Numbered from the stretch's first letter, positions 15,929 to 24,419 are shown. The stretch is DNA of 43,612 bases from CAZNYG01 sp964577205 (GCA_964577205.1 CAZNYG010000005.1:1-43612); one strand, 5' to 3'. Translations and numbers: made by a program. The notes: a model not told the origin generated them from the letters alone.

Positions 15929-16468
15929 ATGGTGGCCGAAAAGGACATAATCCTCGGCGTTTGCGGCGGGATAGCCGCTTACAAGACCCCCGAACTGGCG
16001 CGCATGCTGCGCGCCGACGGCGCGCGTCTCACCTGTATCCTCACGCGGAACGGCGCCCGTTTCGTAACCCCGCTGACGCTTCAGACGGTGTCCGCCAACC
16101 GGGTCTATGAAGGGCTTTTCGATCCTTTTGTTCATGAAGTGGAACACGTCTCGCTTGCACGGAAAGCTTCTCTTATCGTTATCGCTCCCGCGACCGCCGA
16201 TACGATCGCGCGCCTGGCGCAGGGGAACGCCTGCGAACTGCTGGACAGCGTCGTCCTTGCCGCGTCCTGTCCGGTGCTTTTATGCCCTTCGATGAACGAC
16301 CGCATGTGGCTTCATCCCGCCACCCAGCGGAATATCCGGCAGCTTACCGGCTACGGATACCGCGTCGTCCCGCCTGAGACAGGCGAACTGGCCTGCGGTA
16401 CCACGGGTATCGGGCGCCTCGCGTCGCTTGAAACTATCCGCCGATCCATTCACGATGTTTTCGCTTAG
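15929..16468 (+). CDS. coaC: Phosphopantothenoylcysteine decarboxylase (CoaC), separate from CoaB
   Basis: FMN enzyme that decarboxylates 4'-phospho-N-pantothenoylcysteine in coenzyme A synthesis. Flavoprotein fold begins ILGVCGGIAAYKTPELAR. EVEHVSLARKA carries the active-site His, followed by IAPATADTIARLA, PSMNDRMW and the substrate-clamp Cys in ELACGTTGIGRL. 179 residues. In most bacteria this is the N-terminal half of a fused CoaBC; here it ends with its own stop and the CoaB frame starts 14 bases earlier in another frame. No Shine-Dalgarno is seen; the start lies 14 bases after rpoZ. Confidence 0.9.
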   Translation: MVAEKDIILGVCGGIAAYKTPELARMLRADGARLTCILTRNGARFVTPLTLQTVSANRVYEGLFDPFVHEVEHVSLARKASLIVIAPATADTIARLAQGNACELLDSVVLAASCPVLLCPSMNDRMWLHPATQRNIRQLTGYGYRVVPPETGELACGTTGIGRLASLETIRRSIHDVFA

Positions 16469-17138
16469 ACGCAACCATATCCTTCCTTCCTTTCTTATTA
16501 CCGCGGGACCGACACGGGAGTATATCGATCCGGTACGTTACCTGTCCAATGCTTCCACGGGGAAAATGGGATACGCGCTGGCGGACGCGGCGCGGCGGAT
16601 GGGATGTCCCGTCATACTTGTGACGGGCCCGGTCGGCCTGAAGCCGCCGCGGGGGGTCGCCTGCGTCCCCGTCGTATCCGCGCGTGAAATGTTCGCGGCG
16701 GTCAAAAAGAATCTTTCGCGCGCCGATATCGTTATCGGCGCCGCCGCGGTGGCGGATTACCGTCCGGCGTCGGCGCGCCGGCACAAGATAAAAAAAAGCG
16801 GAAGGGCGATGACGTTGCGGCTCGTGCCGAACCCGGACATCCTGGCGTACGCGGGCAGACGTAAAGGGCGGCGCGTGATCGTGGGATTCGCGCTGGAATC
16901 CAGGCGCCTTAAAAATGAAGCGCTTCGTAAAATGAAGGAGAAGGATCTCGATATGATCGTCGGCAACGGGCCATCCTCGATCGGCTCGGATATGACGACG
17001 GTCCATCTGTTCCACCGCGCCGGAAAGGCAACGGTGATCCGTCATGCCGGAAAAAATGCGGTTGCCCGGAGGATCGTCCATGAGTCCGTCACCCTCTACC
17101 GAAACACTGCGGCTGATCGCGTCCTGGCTGGAAGATGA
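16455..17138 (+). CDS. coaB: Phosphopantothenate-cysteine ligase (CoaB), separate from CoaC
   Basis: CTP-dependent ligase joining cysteine to 4'-phosphopantothenate. Seen: ITAGPTREYIDPVRYLSNAS, STGKMGYALA, the AAAVADYRP motif and GFALESR. 227 residues. It begins inside the 3' end of coaC in another frame (14-base overlap); an in-frame ATG at 16428 is also possible. The C-terminus overlaps udg by 59 bases. Together with coaC it replaces the usual fused CoaBC. The reading frames look intact on both sides, so this is either a natural split or a single-base sequencing error at the junction. Confidence 0.9.
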   Translation: MFSLRRNHILPSFLITAGPTREYIDPVRYLSNASTGKMGYALADAARRMGCPVILVTGPVGLKPPRGVACVPVVSAREMFAAVKKNLSRADIVIGAAAVADYRPASARRHKIKKSGRAMTLRLVPNPDILAYAGRRKGRRVIVGFALESRRLKNEALRKMKEKDLDMIVGNGPSSIGSDMTTVHLFHRAGKATVIRHAGKNAVARRIVHESVTLYRNTAADRVLAGR

Positions 17139-17844
17139 AGCCCGCTGGGGCCAGTCGGAACTGATACTCGGAAGGACGCCGCCGCGGAAAGAAAGCAGTC
17201 CCGTGACGGCGGATACGGAACCCGTTCCTCAAACCGTCACGGCAGCCGGTGACGGTGATCATGGCGCCATGCTCGCGGCGTTCCAGGCATCTATAGCCGG
17301 ATGCAGGAAATGCCCGCTCGGCGCGACGCGGATCAATTTTGTTTTCGGTACGGGCGATCCATCGGCCCGCCTGATGTTCATCGGCGAGGGGCCGGGCTAT
17401 GAAGAGGACCGGCAGGGCGAACCGTTCGTCGGGCCCGCGGGCCAGCTGCTTAACAGGATCATTGAAGCGATAGGTCTCAGGCGGGCCGATGTTTACATAG
17501 CGAACATAGTCAAATGCCATCCCATGAAGGACCCGTCAACCCCTGAAAGACGCGGGAACGACCGCGCCCCGGCCGCAGAAGAGGCGTCGGCCTGCGTCCC
17601 TTATCTTGAACGGCAGATCAGCATGATCAGGCCCGCGGTTATATGCGTGCTGGGAGCTACGGCGGCCCAGTCATTGCTCGCTACAGACCGCGGCATCAGT
17701 GTACTGCGGGGCCGGTTCCATGATTACAAAGGCATACCCGTCATGCCTACCTTTCATCCCGCGGCGCTCCTGCGGAATCCCGACTTGAAACGCGACGTCT
17801 GGTACGACATGAAACTGGTCCGGGACCTGCTCAATAACAAGTGA
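17080..17844 (+). CDS. udg: Family-4 uracil-DNA glycosylase ([4Fe-4S])
   Basis: Removes uracil from DNA in base excision repair; homologous to the N-terminal domain of SPO1 DNA polymerase. 254 residues. Catalytic/uracil-binding GEGPGYEEDRQGEPFVGPAG near residues 102-121 and HPAALLRNP near the end. Cluster cysteines: CRKC (Cys75, Cys78), KCHP (Cys146) and SACVPYL (Cys172). The Cys146-Cys172 gap is longer than usual. The N-terminal 60 residues are a low-complexity leader, as in other members. ATG 17080 has GGAGGA at six bases, clearly better than the frame's earlier ATG 17044. Ends at a palindromic spacer. Confidence 0.92.
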   Translation: MSPSPSTETLRLIASWLEDEARWGQSELILGRTPPRKESSPVTADTEPVPQTVTAAGDGDHGAMLAAFQASIAGCRKCPLGATRINFVFGTGDPSARLMFIGEGPGYEEDRQGEPFVGPAGQLLNRIIEAIGLRRADVYIANIVKCHPMKDPSTPERRGNDRAPAAEEASACVPYLERQISMIRPAVICVLGATAAQSLLATDRGISVLRGRFHDYKGIPVMPTFHPAALLRNPDLKRDVWYDMKLVRDLLNNK

Positions 17845-18080
17845 GTATATGAGTTAGTGAGTAAGTGAGTAAGGAACAACAAAGCCCAAGATACAACTAC
17901 GACGCAAAAAAGGGACAAATTTATCAATACGGTAAAATGATTTTCAGCAACAGAACGAAAAATATGGCAACACTGCTCATATTATCATTTTCATCTCTCC
18001 GTTATCATCTGTCTTATTTATTGTTGTTGCCGTTTTTGCCGTTGCCTTTCCTTACTCACTTGCTCACTTACTCGCTAAAA
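17841..18080. repeat. Long imperfect palindrome bounded by GTGAGTAA words
   Basis: The left arm AGTGAGTAAGTGAGTAAGG begins at 17856. The right arm (18046-18076) read on the other strand gives GTGAGCAAGTGAGTAAGG followed by AAAGGCAAC. Weaker mirror similarity continues inwards (CAACAAA on the left against CAACAA on the right), so most of the 240-base spacer is one decayed palindrome. The core AGTGAGTAAGG is shared with the groEL-yggS spacer. An open frame runs through it into priA but has no protein-like content. Confidence 0.75.
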
Positions 18081-18089
18081 GGATTCTCG

Positions 18090-20072
18090 ATGTTTGCCTG
18101 TGTCGTTCTGCCCGTCCCTCTTGACAGATCATTCCATTACCTAATTCCGGAAGCGCTGGCGGGGAAAGTCGTCCCGGGCGCGCGGGTCGAAGTCCCGTTC
18201 GGCCCGAGGCATATGTGCGGCGTGGTCGCTTCACTCGACGAAGAAGCGCCCGTGGCGCGCTGCAAACCCGTCATTCGGGTCATCGATCCGGGGCCGGTAG
18301 TTACGAAGGAACTCATGGCGCTCGCGCGCTGGCTGAGCGAACGCTGCGTCTGTTCCCTCGGTGAAGCGCTGGGAACGATCGTCCCCTCTTCGCTGCGTCC
18401 GCCGGTACGCGCGTCTGCCGCCGGGACAAGCGGGCCGTGCCGCGTTCCGCCGGATACACCGCCGGTGCTGACATCCGCGCAGAAAGCGGTCGTTGGATCG
18501 CTGAAGGAAGCGGTTGCCGACGGGAAGTTCGCGCCTTTTCTGCTGCACGGGGTCACGGGCTCAGGCAAAACGGAAGTTTATCTGCACGTTATGGAAGATG
18601 TCATCGCGCGTGGCAGATCGGTGGTGTTCCTTCTGCCGGAGATATCCCTGACGCCCCAGTTCATCGGCATCGTCCGCCGGCGGTTCCCCGGTGTCGTCGG
18701 CGTATGGCACAGCAACCTTGCCGCGGGCGAGAGGTATCGTACCTGGGAAGCGGCGCGCACCGGGCGCATCCGCATCATGCTCGGCGCCCGCTCGGCGGTC
18801 TTCGCGCCCTTCGAACGTCCGGGCCTCATTATCATCGACGAAGAGCACGAGCCCACCTACAAGCAGGAGCAGAAACCTTCTTATCACGCGCGTGAAACGG
18901 CCCTCCAGCGCGGACGCCTTTCGGGTGCCGTCGTCATCATGGGCTCGGCAACACCCTCTCTGGAAACGTATTACAACGCGGTTGAAGGTACGTACCGGCT
19001 GCTGGAACTTAAAGAACGAATCGATAACAGGCGCCTGCCCCCGGTGACATTGATCGACGCGGGACGCCTGCCCCGGAGGTCCCGCGTCATTTCCGGGCAG
19101 GTGGCCGAAGCGCTGACCCGCGTCCTTGCCCGGCGCGAGCAGGCCATACTGTTCCTCAACCGCCGCGGTTTTTCGCCAGGGGTGACATGCCAGGACTGCG
19201 GCCAGGTCTGGCAGTGCCCTCATTGTTCCATTTCGATGGTCTACCACCGCGAACCCGAGGGGCTCCAGTGTCATTACTGCGACTACCGGATCCCCTGGCC
19301 GGGCAAGTGTCCGGGCTGCGGAAAAGACCGCATCGCGTTGTTCGGCATCGGCACTGAAAAAGTCGAGACTGAACTGAAACGGCTTTTCCCGCACGGCCGC
19401 GTTTTCCGGCTTGACCGGGACACCGCTTCGCGCAAAGGAGTATACCAGCAGGCGTACGACGGGTTCCGTAACGAGGAATTCGACATCCTGCTCGGCACCC
19501 AGATGGTCACCAAGGGGTTCGATTTCCCGCGGGTGACGATGGTCGGTGTGATCGACGCCGATACGTCGCTCTATCTCCCGGATTTCCGGTCCGCGGAACG
19601 GACGTTCCAGCTGATCACGCAGGTGGCCGGACGTTCAGGACGTGGTACTCTCGGAGGAGAAGTCATCGTCCAGTCCCGTCATCCCGATCATTACGCGCTC
19701 CTGGCGGCCCGCGCGCACGATTACCGCGATTTCTACCGTCAGGAAATGGCATTCCGCCGGGAACTCCGGTATCCGCCCGTCTGTCATCTCCTGAATGTCC
19801 TTATCCGGGGCAGGAACGAAGAACGGGCCGGCGAAGCGGCGAAAACGCTCGGCGCCGCTCTGCGGAGCATCGTTCCCGCCGCCTGTGAACGCGTCGACGT
19901 CCTCGGCCCCGTCCAGGCATCACGCTACAAGCTCCGCGGTTATTTCCGCTGGCAGGCCCTTTTAAAGGGCACGGAAAAAGACCTCCTTTCCATCGCTCAT
20001 GCCTTGAAGAAGACCGCGTTCCCTTCCGGCGCCGTCCTGAGCATTGATATGGATCCGCAGGACACATTGTAA
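18090..20072 (+). CDS. priA: Primosomal protein N' (PriA), replication restart helicase
   Basis: Superfamily 2 3'-5' DNA helicase that reloads the replisome at stalled forks. The N-terminal DNA-binding domain starts FACVVLPVPLDRSFHY. Walker A is GVTGSGKTE (Lys160), and the Walker B DEEH is at residues 250-253 followed by PTYKQEQKPSYHARE. Zinc-binding cysteines are in CQDCG, CPHC, CHYC and CPGCG (about residues 369-410). The helicase C part carries GTQMVTKGFDFP. 660 residues, slightly shorter than E. coli PriA. ATG 18090 has AAAAGGA upstream and begins at the family N-terminus; the upstream in-frame extension is repeat sequence. Confidence 0.96.
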   Translation: MFACVVLPVPLDRSFHYLIPEALAGKVVPGARVEVPFGPRHMCGVVASLDEEAPVARCKPVIRVIDPGPVVTKELMALARWLSERCVCSLGEALGTIVPSSLRPPVRASAAGTSGPCRVPPDTPPVLTSAQKAVVGSLKEAVADGKFAPFLLHGVTGSGKTEVYLHVMEDVIARGRSVVFLLPEISLTPQFIGIVRRRFPGVVGVWHSNLAAGERYRTWEAARTGRIRIMLGARSAVFAPFERPGLIIIDEEHEPTYKQEQKPSYHARETALQRGRLSGAVVIMGSATPSLETYYNAVEGTYRLLELKERIDNRRLPPVTLIDAGRLPRRSRVISGQVAEALTRVLARREQAILFLNRRGFSPGVTCQDCGQVWQCPHCSISMVYHREPEGLQCHYCDYRIPWPGKCPGCGKDRIALFGIGTEKVETELKRLFPHGRVFRLDRDTASRKGVYQQAYDGFRNEEFDILLGTQMVTKGFDFPRVTMVGVIDADTSLYLPDFRSAERTFQLITQVAGRSGRGTLGGEVIVQSRHPDHYALLAARAHDYRDFYRQEMAFRRELRYPPVCHLLNVLIRGRNEERAGEAAKTLGAALRSIVPAACERVDVLGPVQASRYKLRGYFRWQALLKGTEKDLLSIAHALKKTAFPSGAVLSIDMDPQDTL

Positions 20073-20176
20073 GACAGTGCGTATAGATACAGTACAAAGA
20101 GAGTGCAACGGAAGTGCGGAAAAAGTAACGGCAATAACGCCTTTCGAAAAATATGGCAGTTTTAGTGAAAAGCGCG

Positions 20177-20182
20177 TATAAT
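20177..20182 (+). promoter_or_regulatory. TATAAT -10 box nine bases before the receiver-gene ATG
   Basis: Perfect TATAAT at 20177-20182; the ATG is at 20192. No clear -35 and no Shine-Dalgarno, so a leaderless transcript is suggested. Confidence 0.5.
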
Positions 20183-20191
20183 TATAAATAG

Positions 20192-21166
20192 ATGAGCTCG
20201 ATAACTGCTTTCCATTTTTACCAATGCCCATCTTGCGGGGAGATATTTCATTCGAAGGAATGGGATCCGGCGGACACCAACACCGCCGCGCCCTGCTGCG
20301 GCGCCTCGGGTGAACTGCGCCCGTCATGGCCAGCCGCGTCGGTGGCGCGTTCCCTCAGCCTCATCCTTGAACAGGACCTTAATGACGACAATCAGCGGAG
20401 CCTCGCGGTCGTCATGCTCGCCTCCGCGGCCGGCCTGCTTTTCGAACACTCGCTCTGGCAGCTGCTTTTGAAAAATGCCGGTTCACCCGAGTCGGCCGAA
20501 ATGGTGCTCTACGGCGCCGGGAGCCTGGGAGCGCGGATATCCCTGTTCGATAAGCTCAACCCGGCCTCTCTCAAGCAGACCCTTGAAAGGTCCGGGCTCA
20601 CGATGTTCCTCGGCGATTGGACTACCCTGCAGCGCCTGCGCGACCGGATAGTGCGCAAAGGGCATTACGTCCCTGGATCCGAAGAGGAAAAGCTCGAAGA
20701 GATTGACGTCATTACGGGCGTTCAGGTCCAATGCCTGAAGGCGTTCTCGATCATTACCAACGAGGTCACGCGCCACAAACGCGGCGGGGCCGACGGCAGA
20801 ACGACAGGGAACAGAAGCACTTCGGTGCTTGTCGTTGACGATGAAGAAGGCGTGCGTCTGCGCATGGCCGGTTTCATCAGCGACAAGGGGATCAAGGTGT
20901 TCAACGCGGCGTCCGGGGAAGAGGCCATCGCGTTGTATAAGCAGCACCGGCCCGACTGCGTGTTCCTTGATGTAATGCTGCCGGGCATGGACGGATTGCA
21001 GGTGCTGGGGAGCATCAAGGAGTTCGATCCGCAGGCGAACGTTTATTTCATCACCGGTGTCGACGGGTATTCCTTCAAACAGGAAGCACAGCGCCTCGGA
21101 GCGAGCGGGCATTTCCTCAAGCCGGTACGCCTCGACGATATCTTCAAGATCATCAAAAATATCTGA
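20192..21166 (+). CDS. Zinc ribbon, HEPN-like helical domain and response-regulator receiver
   Basis: 324 residues. N-terminal zinc ribbon: YQCPSCGEIFH then APCCGASGEL. The middle (residues about 50-190) is all-helical, beginning ARSLSLILEQDL and VVMLASAAGLLFEHSL and containing LRDRIVRKGHYV (Arg152 to His158), which looks like the R-x(4-6)-H motif of HEPN domains; this is inference by eye. The C-terminal receiver domain (from about residue 210) has VLVVDDEEG and the phosphorylation site FLDVMLPGMDG (Asp260), TG and the late KP in FLKPVRL. No DNA-binding domain and no kinase gene adjacent. It may be a single-domain-type signal output in which phosphorylation controls the helical part. No named family recognised for the whole protein. 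Confidence 0.75.
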   Translation: MSSITAFHFYQCPSCGEIFHSKEWDPADTNTAAPCCGASGELRPSWPAASVARSLSLILEQDLNDDNQRSLAVVMLASAAGLLFEHSLWQLLLKNAGSPESAEMVLYGAGSLGARISLFDKLNPASLKQTLERSGLTMFLGDWTTLQRLRDRIVRKGHYVPGSEEEKLEEIDVITGVQVQCLKAFSIITNEVTRHKRGGADGRTTGNRSTSVLVVDDEEGVRLRMAGFISDKGIKVFNAASGEEAIALYKQHRPDCVFLDVMLPGMDGLQVLGSIKEFDPQANVYFITGVDGYSFKQEAQRLGASGHFLKPVRLDDIFKIIKNI

Positions 21167-21254
21167 CGCGCCCGCCTTTTCGGATTATTTCCTCACATCC
21201 CAGATTCCGACGTAAATATCTGATAAATGGATGTATTTTCGCGCGCTATTTTGC

Positions 21255-21283
21255 TTGACTTACCCTCGTGGGAATGATAAAAT
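21255..21283 (+). promoter_or_regulatory. Extended -10 promoter of the FAS1 gene
   Basis: TTGACT (21255-21260), a 17-base spacer and TAAAAT (21278-21283), with TG one base before the -10 (extended -10). The predicted start of transcription, about 21290, gives a 10-16 base leader. Confidence 0.65.
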
Positions 21284-21299
21284 ACTTTTTAAGAGTGTA

Positions 21300-21710
21300 A
21301 TGATCATGACGAACGCGCTGCAGGCACCACCGACGACCGCCAGTATCATCAGTATGCTGCGGTCCGAAGGTTCACTTCATATATTCTTACGCGCCCTGGA
21401 GGCATCCGGACTTGCTCCGCTTCTGGAAGGCCCGCTGACGTTCACCGTTTTCGCGCCGTCCGATGAAGCGTTGCGGTTCGGGCCTCAGGAGGAGCTTCTC
21501 GCCGGGAGTTCCAGCCGCCTGGAAAAGATCGTGGCCTTTCACGTTGTTCCCGGCATATTCAGGGGAACCTGTTTCAACGAAAAAGCGACGCTCAAAACGA
21601 TCGCGGGCAGGGATCTGGCGATCGATCGTTCCCATTTCGTCGAACCGGATATCAAATGCGCGAACGGCATCATCCATATCATTGACGGCCTGTTGCGGCC
21701 GGCATGGTAA
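21300..21710 (+). CDS. Small fasciclin (FAS1) domain protein, no signal peptide
   Basis: 136 residues forming one FAS1 domain: the H1 box FTVFAPSDEAL in the middle, the FHVVPGIF segment, and an H2-like end in GIIHIIDGLLRP. FAS1 domains usually act outside the cell in adhesion, yet no signal peptide or membrane helix is visible from either ATG 21300 or ATG 21306. The frame opens further back at ATG 21231, but that is upstream of the promoter at 21255-21283. Expressed from its own promoter, probably monocistronic. Its role is unknown. Confidence 0.8.
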   Translation: MIMTNALQAPPTTASIISMLRSEGSLHIFLRALEASGLAPLLEGPLTFTVFAPSDEALRFGPQEELLAGSSSRLEKIVAFHVVPGIFRGTCFNEKATLKTIAGRDLAIDRSHFVEPDIKCANGIIHIIDGLLRPAW

Positions 21711-21802
21711 GCTGCGGAAAAAACGCTCCGTCATCACGGTGGTGTCCGGTTTAGTCGAATAAATGACAAAGCCGCTCAGCGGGAAGCGCGGGAATGCTAA
21801 CC

Positions 21803-22312
21803 ATGGCCAGACGGGCAATATGCCGATACGGCGAACCGGTGCTCCGCCGGAAATGCGGAGCGGTCGAACAGGTCACCCCTGAGATCCGTCAGCTGGTCCG
21901 TGATCTCCTGGACACGATGTATGCCGCTCCGGGCGTGGGGCTTGCCGCGAATCAGATCGGCGTTCCTCTGAGGATATGTGTCATCGACGTGCGCCCCGAC
22001 AACAAGCCGCAGCCGATCGTCCTCATCAATCCACGTATCGTGGAAAAAGGGAAAGAGATCGATCTGGAAGAAGGCTGCCTGTCGCTGCCTGGACTGATGG
22101 CCAGGGTAAAACGGGCGGAGAAGGTCCGGGTGGAAGCGCTCGACGAGAAAGGTTTACCCTTCATGGTCGAAAGCGACGGGTTTTTCGGGCGCGCGCTGCA
22201 GCACGAGATCGATCATCTCGACGGGAAACTGTATATCGACTATCTGCAGCCCTGGAAACGCAAAAAGCTTGAACAGGAGATCAGGGCGCTTAAGAAAGAA
22301 GGGAAGTGGTGA
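21803..22312 (+). CDS. def: Peptide deformylase
   Basis: Metalloenzyme that removes the formyl group from the first Met of new proteins. All three family motifs are present: GVGLAANQIG, EGCLSLP (metal Cys) and the HEIDH metal site beginning at His134. 169 residues from ATG 21803; ATG 21794 is in frame but has no room for a ribosome site. The stop overlaps the GTG start of fmt, the usual def-fmt pairing of N-formyl-Met addition and removal. Confidence 0.96.
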   Translation: MARRAICRYGEPVLRRKCGAVEQVTPEIRQLVRDLLDTMYAAPGVGLAANQIGVPLRICVIDVRPDNKPQPIVLINPRIVEKGKEIDLEEGCLSLPGLMARVKRAEKVRVEALDEKGLPFMVESDGFFGRALQHEIDHLDGKLYIDYLQPWKRKKLEQEIRALKKEGKW

Positions 22313-23262
22313 AGGTCCTGTTTTTCGGCACGCCATCGCTTTCTGTGCCTTTCCTTGAACGTCTCATCGTCACGGAAACCGTAGTCGGCGTGGTCACGCA
22401 GCCGGATAAACCGGCCGCCCGTGGATGCCATCTTCGGCAGCCGCCCGTCAAGGAACGCGCTCTCGCTCATCAGCTGCCCGTTTTTCAGCCCGGAAAAATA
22501 TCCGGCGGGTTCCGCGACCGGATCTCAGACCTTGCTCCGGATATAGGTGTGGTGATAGCATACGGGAAACTTATTCCGGAGCCGGTGTTCACTCTTCCCT
22601 TTTACGGTTGTTTCAATATCCATTTCTCGCTTCTGCCGAAGTATCGCGGCGCCGCGCCGGTCCAATGGGCCCTCATCAACGGAGAAAAGCAGACCGGTGT
22701 GACCACGTTCTGGCTGGAAAGAACGCTGGACAGCGGGCCTGTCCTTGAACAGGAACCGATACCCGTCCTTCCGGAAGACGACGCGCAGAGCCTTTTCGGA
22801 AAATTGATCCCTCTCGGCGTCGATGTGATGACCCGCACGCTTGACCGTATCAAGGCCGGGCGGTGCGCCGGGGCGGCCCAGGCCGGGGATGTCACATTCG
22901 CTCCGTCGCTTGACCGTGACACCGGGCATATCCGCTGGGACATGCCCGCGGAACGGATCATCGATCTTATGCGCGGCACGCGCCCCTGGCCGGGGACGTA
23001 CACGGTCATCGCGAGCGGGCCTCAGGAGGGCAGGCGGCTCAAGATCCTTGCGGCTTCGGTGGCATCCGGCGACGAAGCGGGGCAGATGTCTTACGCCGCC
23101 CCGGGCGCGATATCCGCTCTGTCCAGGAACCGGGGATTTGTCGTCCGCTGCGGCGCCGGGGCGCTCCTTATCGAGGAAGTTCAGCCTGAGAACAAGAAAC
23201 CCATGTCCGCCTGGTCCTATCTCCAGGGAGGGCACATATCTCCCGGCACACTGCTCGCCTGA
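22306..23262 (+). CDS. fmt: Methionyl-tRNA formyltransferase
   Basis: Transfers formyl from 10-formyl-THF to Met-tRNA for initiation. The N-terminal VLFFGTPSLSVPFL, the catalytic Asn/His in FNIHFSLLPKYRGAAPVQW and the late LDSGP are seen. A C-terminal OB-like domain follows from about residue 205. 318 residues. The start is GTG: the frame has two successive GTG codons (22306 and 22309), and either may be used. The second matches the family N-terminus best. Overlaps def by seven bases. Confidence 0.96.
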   Translation: MVKVLFFGTPSLSVPFLERLIVTETVVGVVTQPDKPAARGCHLRQPPVKERALAHQLPVFQPGKISGGFRDRISDLAPDIGVVIAYGKLIPEPVFTLPFYGCFNIHFSLLPKYRGAAPVQWALINGEKQTGVTTFWLERTLDSGPVLEQEPIPVLPEDDAQSLFGKLIPLGVDVMTRTLDRIKAGRCAGAAQAGDVTFAPSLDRDTGHIRWDMPAERIIDLMRGTRPWPGTYTVIASGPQEGRRLKILAASVASGDEAGQMSYAAPGAISALSRNRGFVVRCGAGALLIEEVQPENKKPMSAWSYLQGGHISPGTLLA

Positions 23263-23291
23263 CGCCACTACCATTAGCTCTCCCGTTTTAG

Positions 23292-23297
23292 TATAAT
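23292..23297 (+). promoter_or_regulatory. TATAAT -10 box upstream of htpX
   Basis: Perfect TATAAT 49 bases before the htpX ATG, in the fmt-htpX gap; no clear -35. AAGGAG at about 23331 serves the ATG at 23346. Confidence 0.45.
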
Positions 23298-23345
23298 TAA
23301 ATGGATGTCCGGACTTGTTTCCGGGCATGAAAGGAGTATGCTCAC

Positions 23346-24224
23346 ATGAATATGTTCAAGACGTTCCTGCTTATGCTTGCCATGACGTTGCTGGTCGTTT
23401 GGGTCGGCGGTATGGTCGGCGGACGACAGGGCATGCTCATGGCCCTGGTTCTTGCCGGAGCGATGAATTTTTTCTCATACTGGTTCTCGGACAAGATCGT
23501 GCTGATGATGTACAGGGCGCGTGAAATTAAACAGAACGATATGCCGGCGCTTTACGAGCTGGTAAGGCGGTTGACCGGCGCTTCGGGCATGCCCATGCCG
23601 CGCCTTTATTACATCGATACGGACATGCCGAACGCGTTCGCCACGGGACGGGATCCGCAGCACGCCGCGGTGGCGGTAACGAAGGGTATCCTGGATATTC
23701 TTGACGAAAATGAGTTGGGAGGCGTTATTGCCCACGAATTATCGCACGTCAGGAACCGCGACATACTCATTTCCACTATAGCCGCGACGGCGGCAGGCGC
23801 GATCTTCATGCTTGCCCGGATGGCCCAGTTCGCGGCCATGTTCGGCGGTTCCCGTGACCGTGAAGATAACAACGGCGGAGGCCTCGGCCTTCTCATCGTC
23901 GCGCTAATCGCGCCGGTCGCCGCCATGGTCATCCAGATGGCGATCTCCCGCTCGCGCGAATACGAAGCAGACGCCACAGGCGCCCGGATGCTGGGCGATC
24001 CCGCGGCTCTCGCCGGCGCGCTCAGGAAACTTACTGCCGGCGTTAAACGCAATCCGGCGGACGTCAACCCGACGACGGCCCATCTTTTCATCGTCAGCCC
24101 TTTCAGCGGGAAGTCGCTGCTCACGCTTTTCTCCACTCATCCGCCGATGGAAGAACGCATCAAGCGGCTGGAGAAAATGGCGGCTGAAAAACAGGATTCC
24201 CGCATTCCCAGGGTCATTTACTGA
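23346..24224 (+). CDS. htpX: Membrane metalloprotease HtpX
   Basis: M48-family zinc protease of the inner membrane, involved in turnover of misfolded membrane proteins. Two hydrophobic segments at residues about 6-22 and 28-45. Zinc site HELSH at residues 130-134 followed by RNRD; a third and fourth hydrophobic stretch lie around 140-155 and 180-200; the downstream glutamate is in SREYEADATGA. 292 residues, the normal size. The C-terminal STHPPMEERI is a family hallmark. Position between fmt and rsmB is unusual but compatible with co-expression from the -10 box upstream. Confidence 0.95.
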   Translation: MNMFKTFLLMLAMTLLVVWVGGMVGGRQGMLMALVLAGAMNFFSYWFSDKIVLMMYRAREIKQNDMPALYELVRRLTGASGMPMPRLYYIDTDMPNAFATGRDPQHAAVAVTKGILDILDENELGGVIAHELSHVRNRDILISTIAATAAGAIFMLARMAQFAAMFGGSRDREDNNGGGLGLLIVALIAPVAAMVIQMAISRSREYEADATGARMLGDPAALAGALRKLTAGVKRNPADVNPTTAHLFIVSPFSGKSLLTLFSTHPPMEERIKRLEKMAAEKQDSRIPRVIY

Positions 24225-24228
24225 TACA

Positions 24229-24412
24229 AGTGAGTAAGTGAGTATGGGAAAGACAACTAAAAAATAGAAGTGAAAAATGCGAACTCAGGATAATAAACAG
24301 AAAAAATATCGTTTTTGTTTCTTTCTGACGTTCAATGCTCAGTCTTCGTTTTCAATTCTTCATAGTCGTTGCAATGCTTGCTCACTTACTCGCCTGCTCA
24401 CTTACTCACTTT
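24229..24412. repeat. Long imperfect palindrome bounded by GTGAGTAA words
   Basis: The left arm AGTGAGTAAGTGAGTATGGG starts at 24229. The right arm lies at 24377-24410 (inverse of AGTGAGTAAGTGAGCAGG). Mirror similarity continues inward for about 90 bases, to a central hairpin of A-rich and T-rich runs around 24294-24325 (AAACAGAAAAA against TTTTTGTTT). The spacer lies between htpX and rsmB and carries no gene. Confidence 0.75.
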
Positions 24413-24419
24413 TTTTGCC

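Noticed and set aside
17865..18089. N-terminal extension of priA
   Set aside because: It is translated palindromic repeat sequence with no similarity to PriA; the family N-terminus and a ribosome site begin at 18090.
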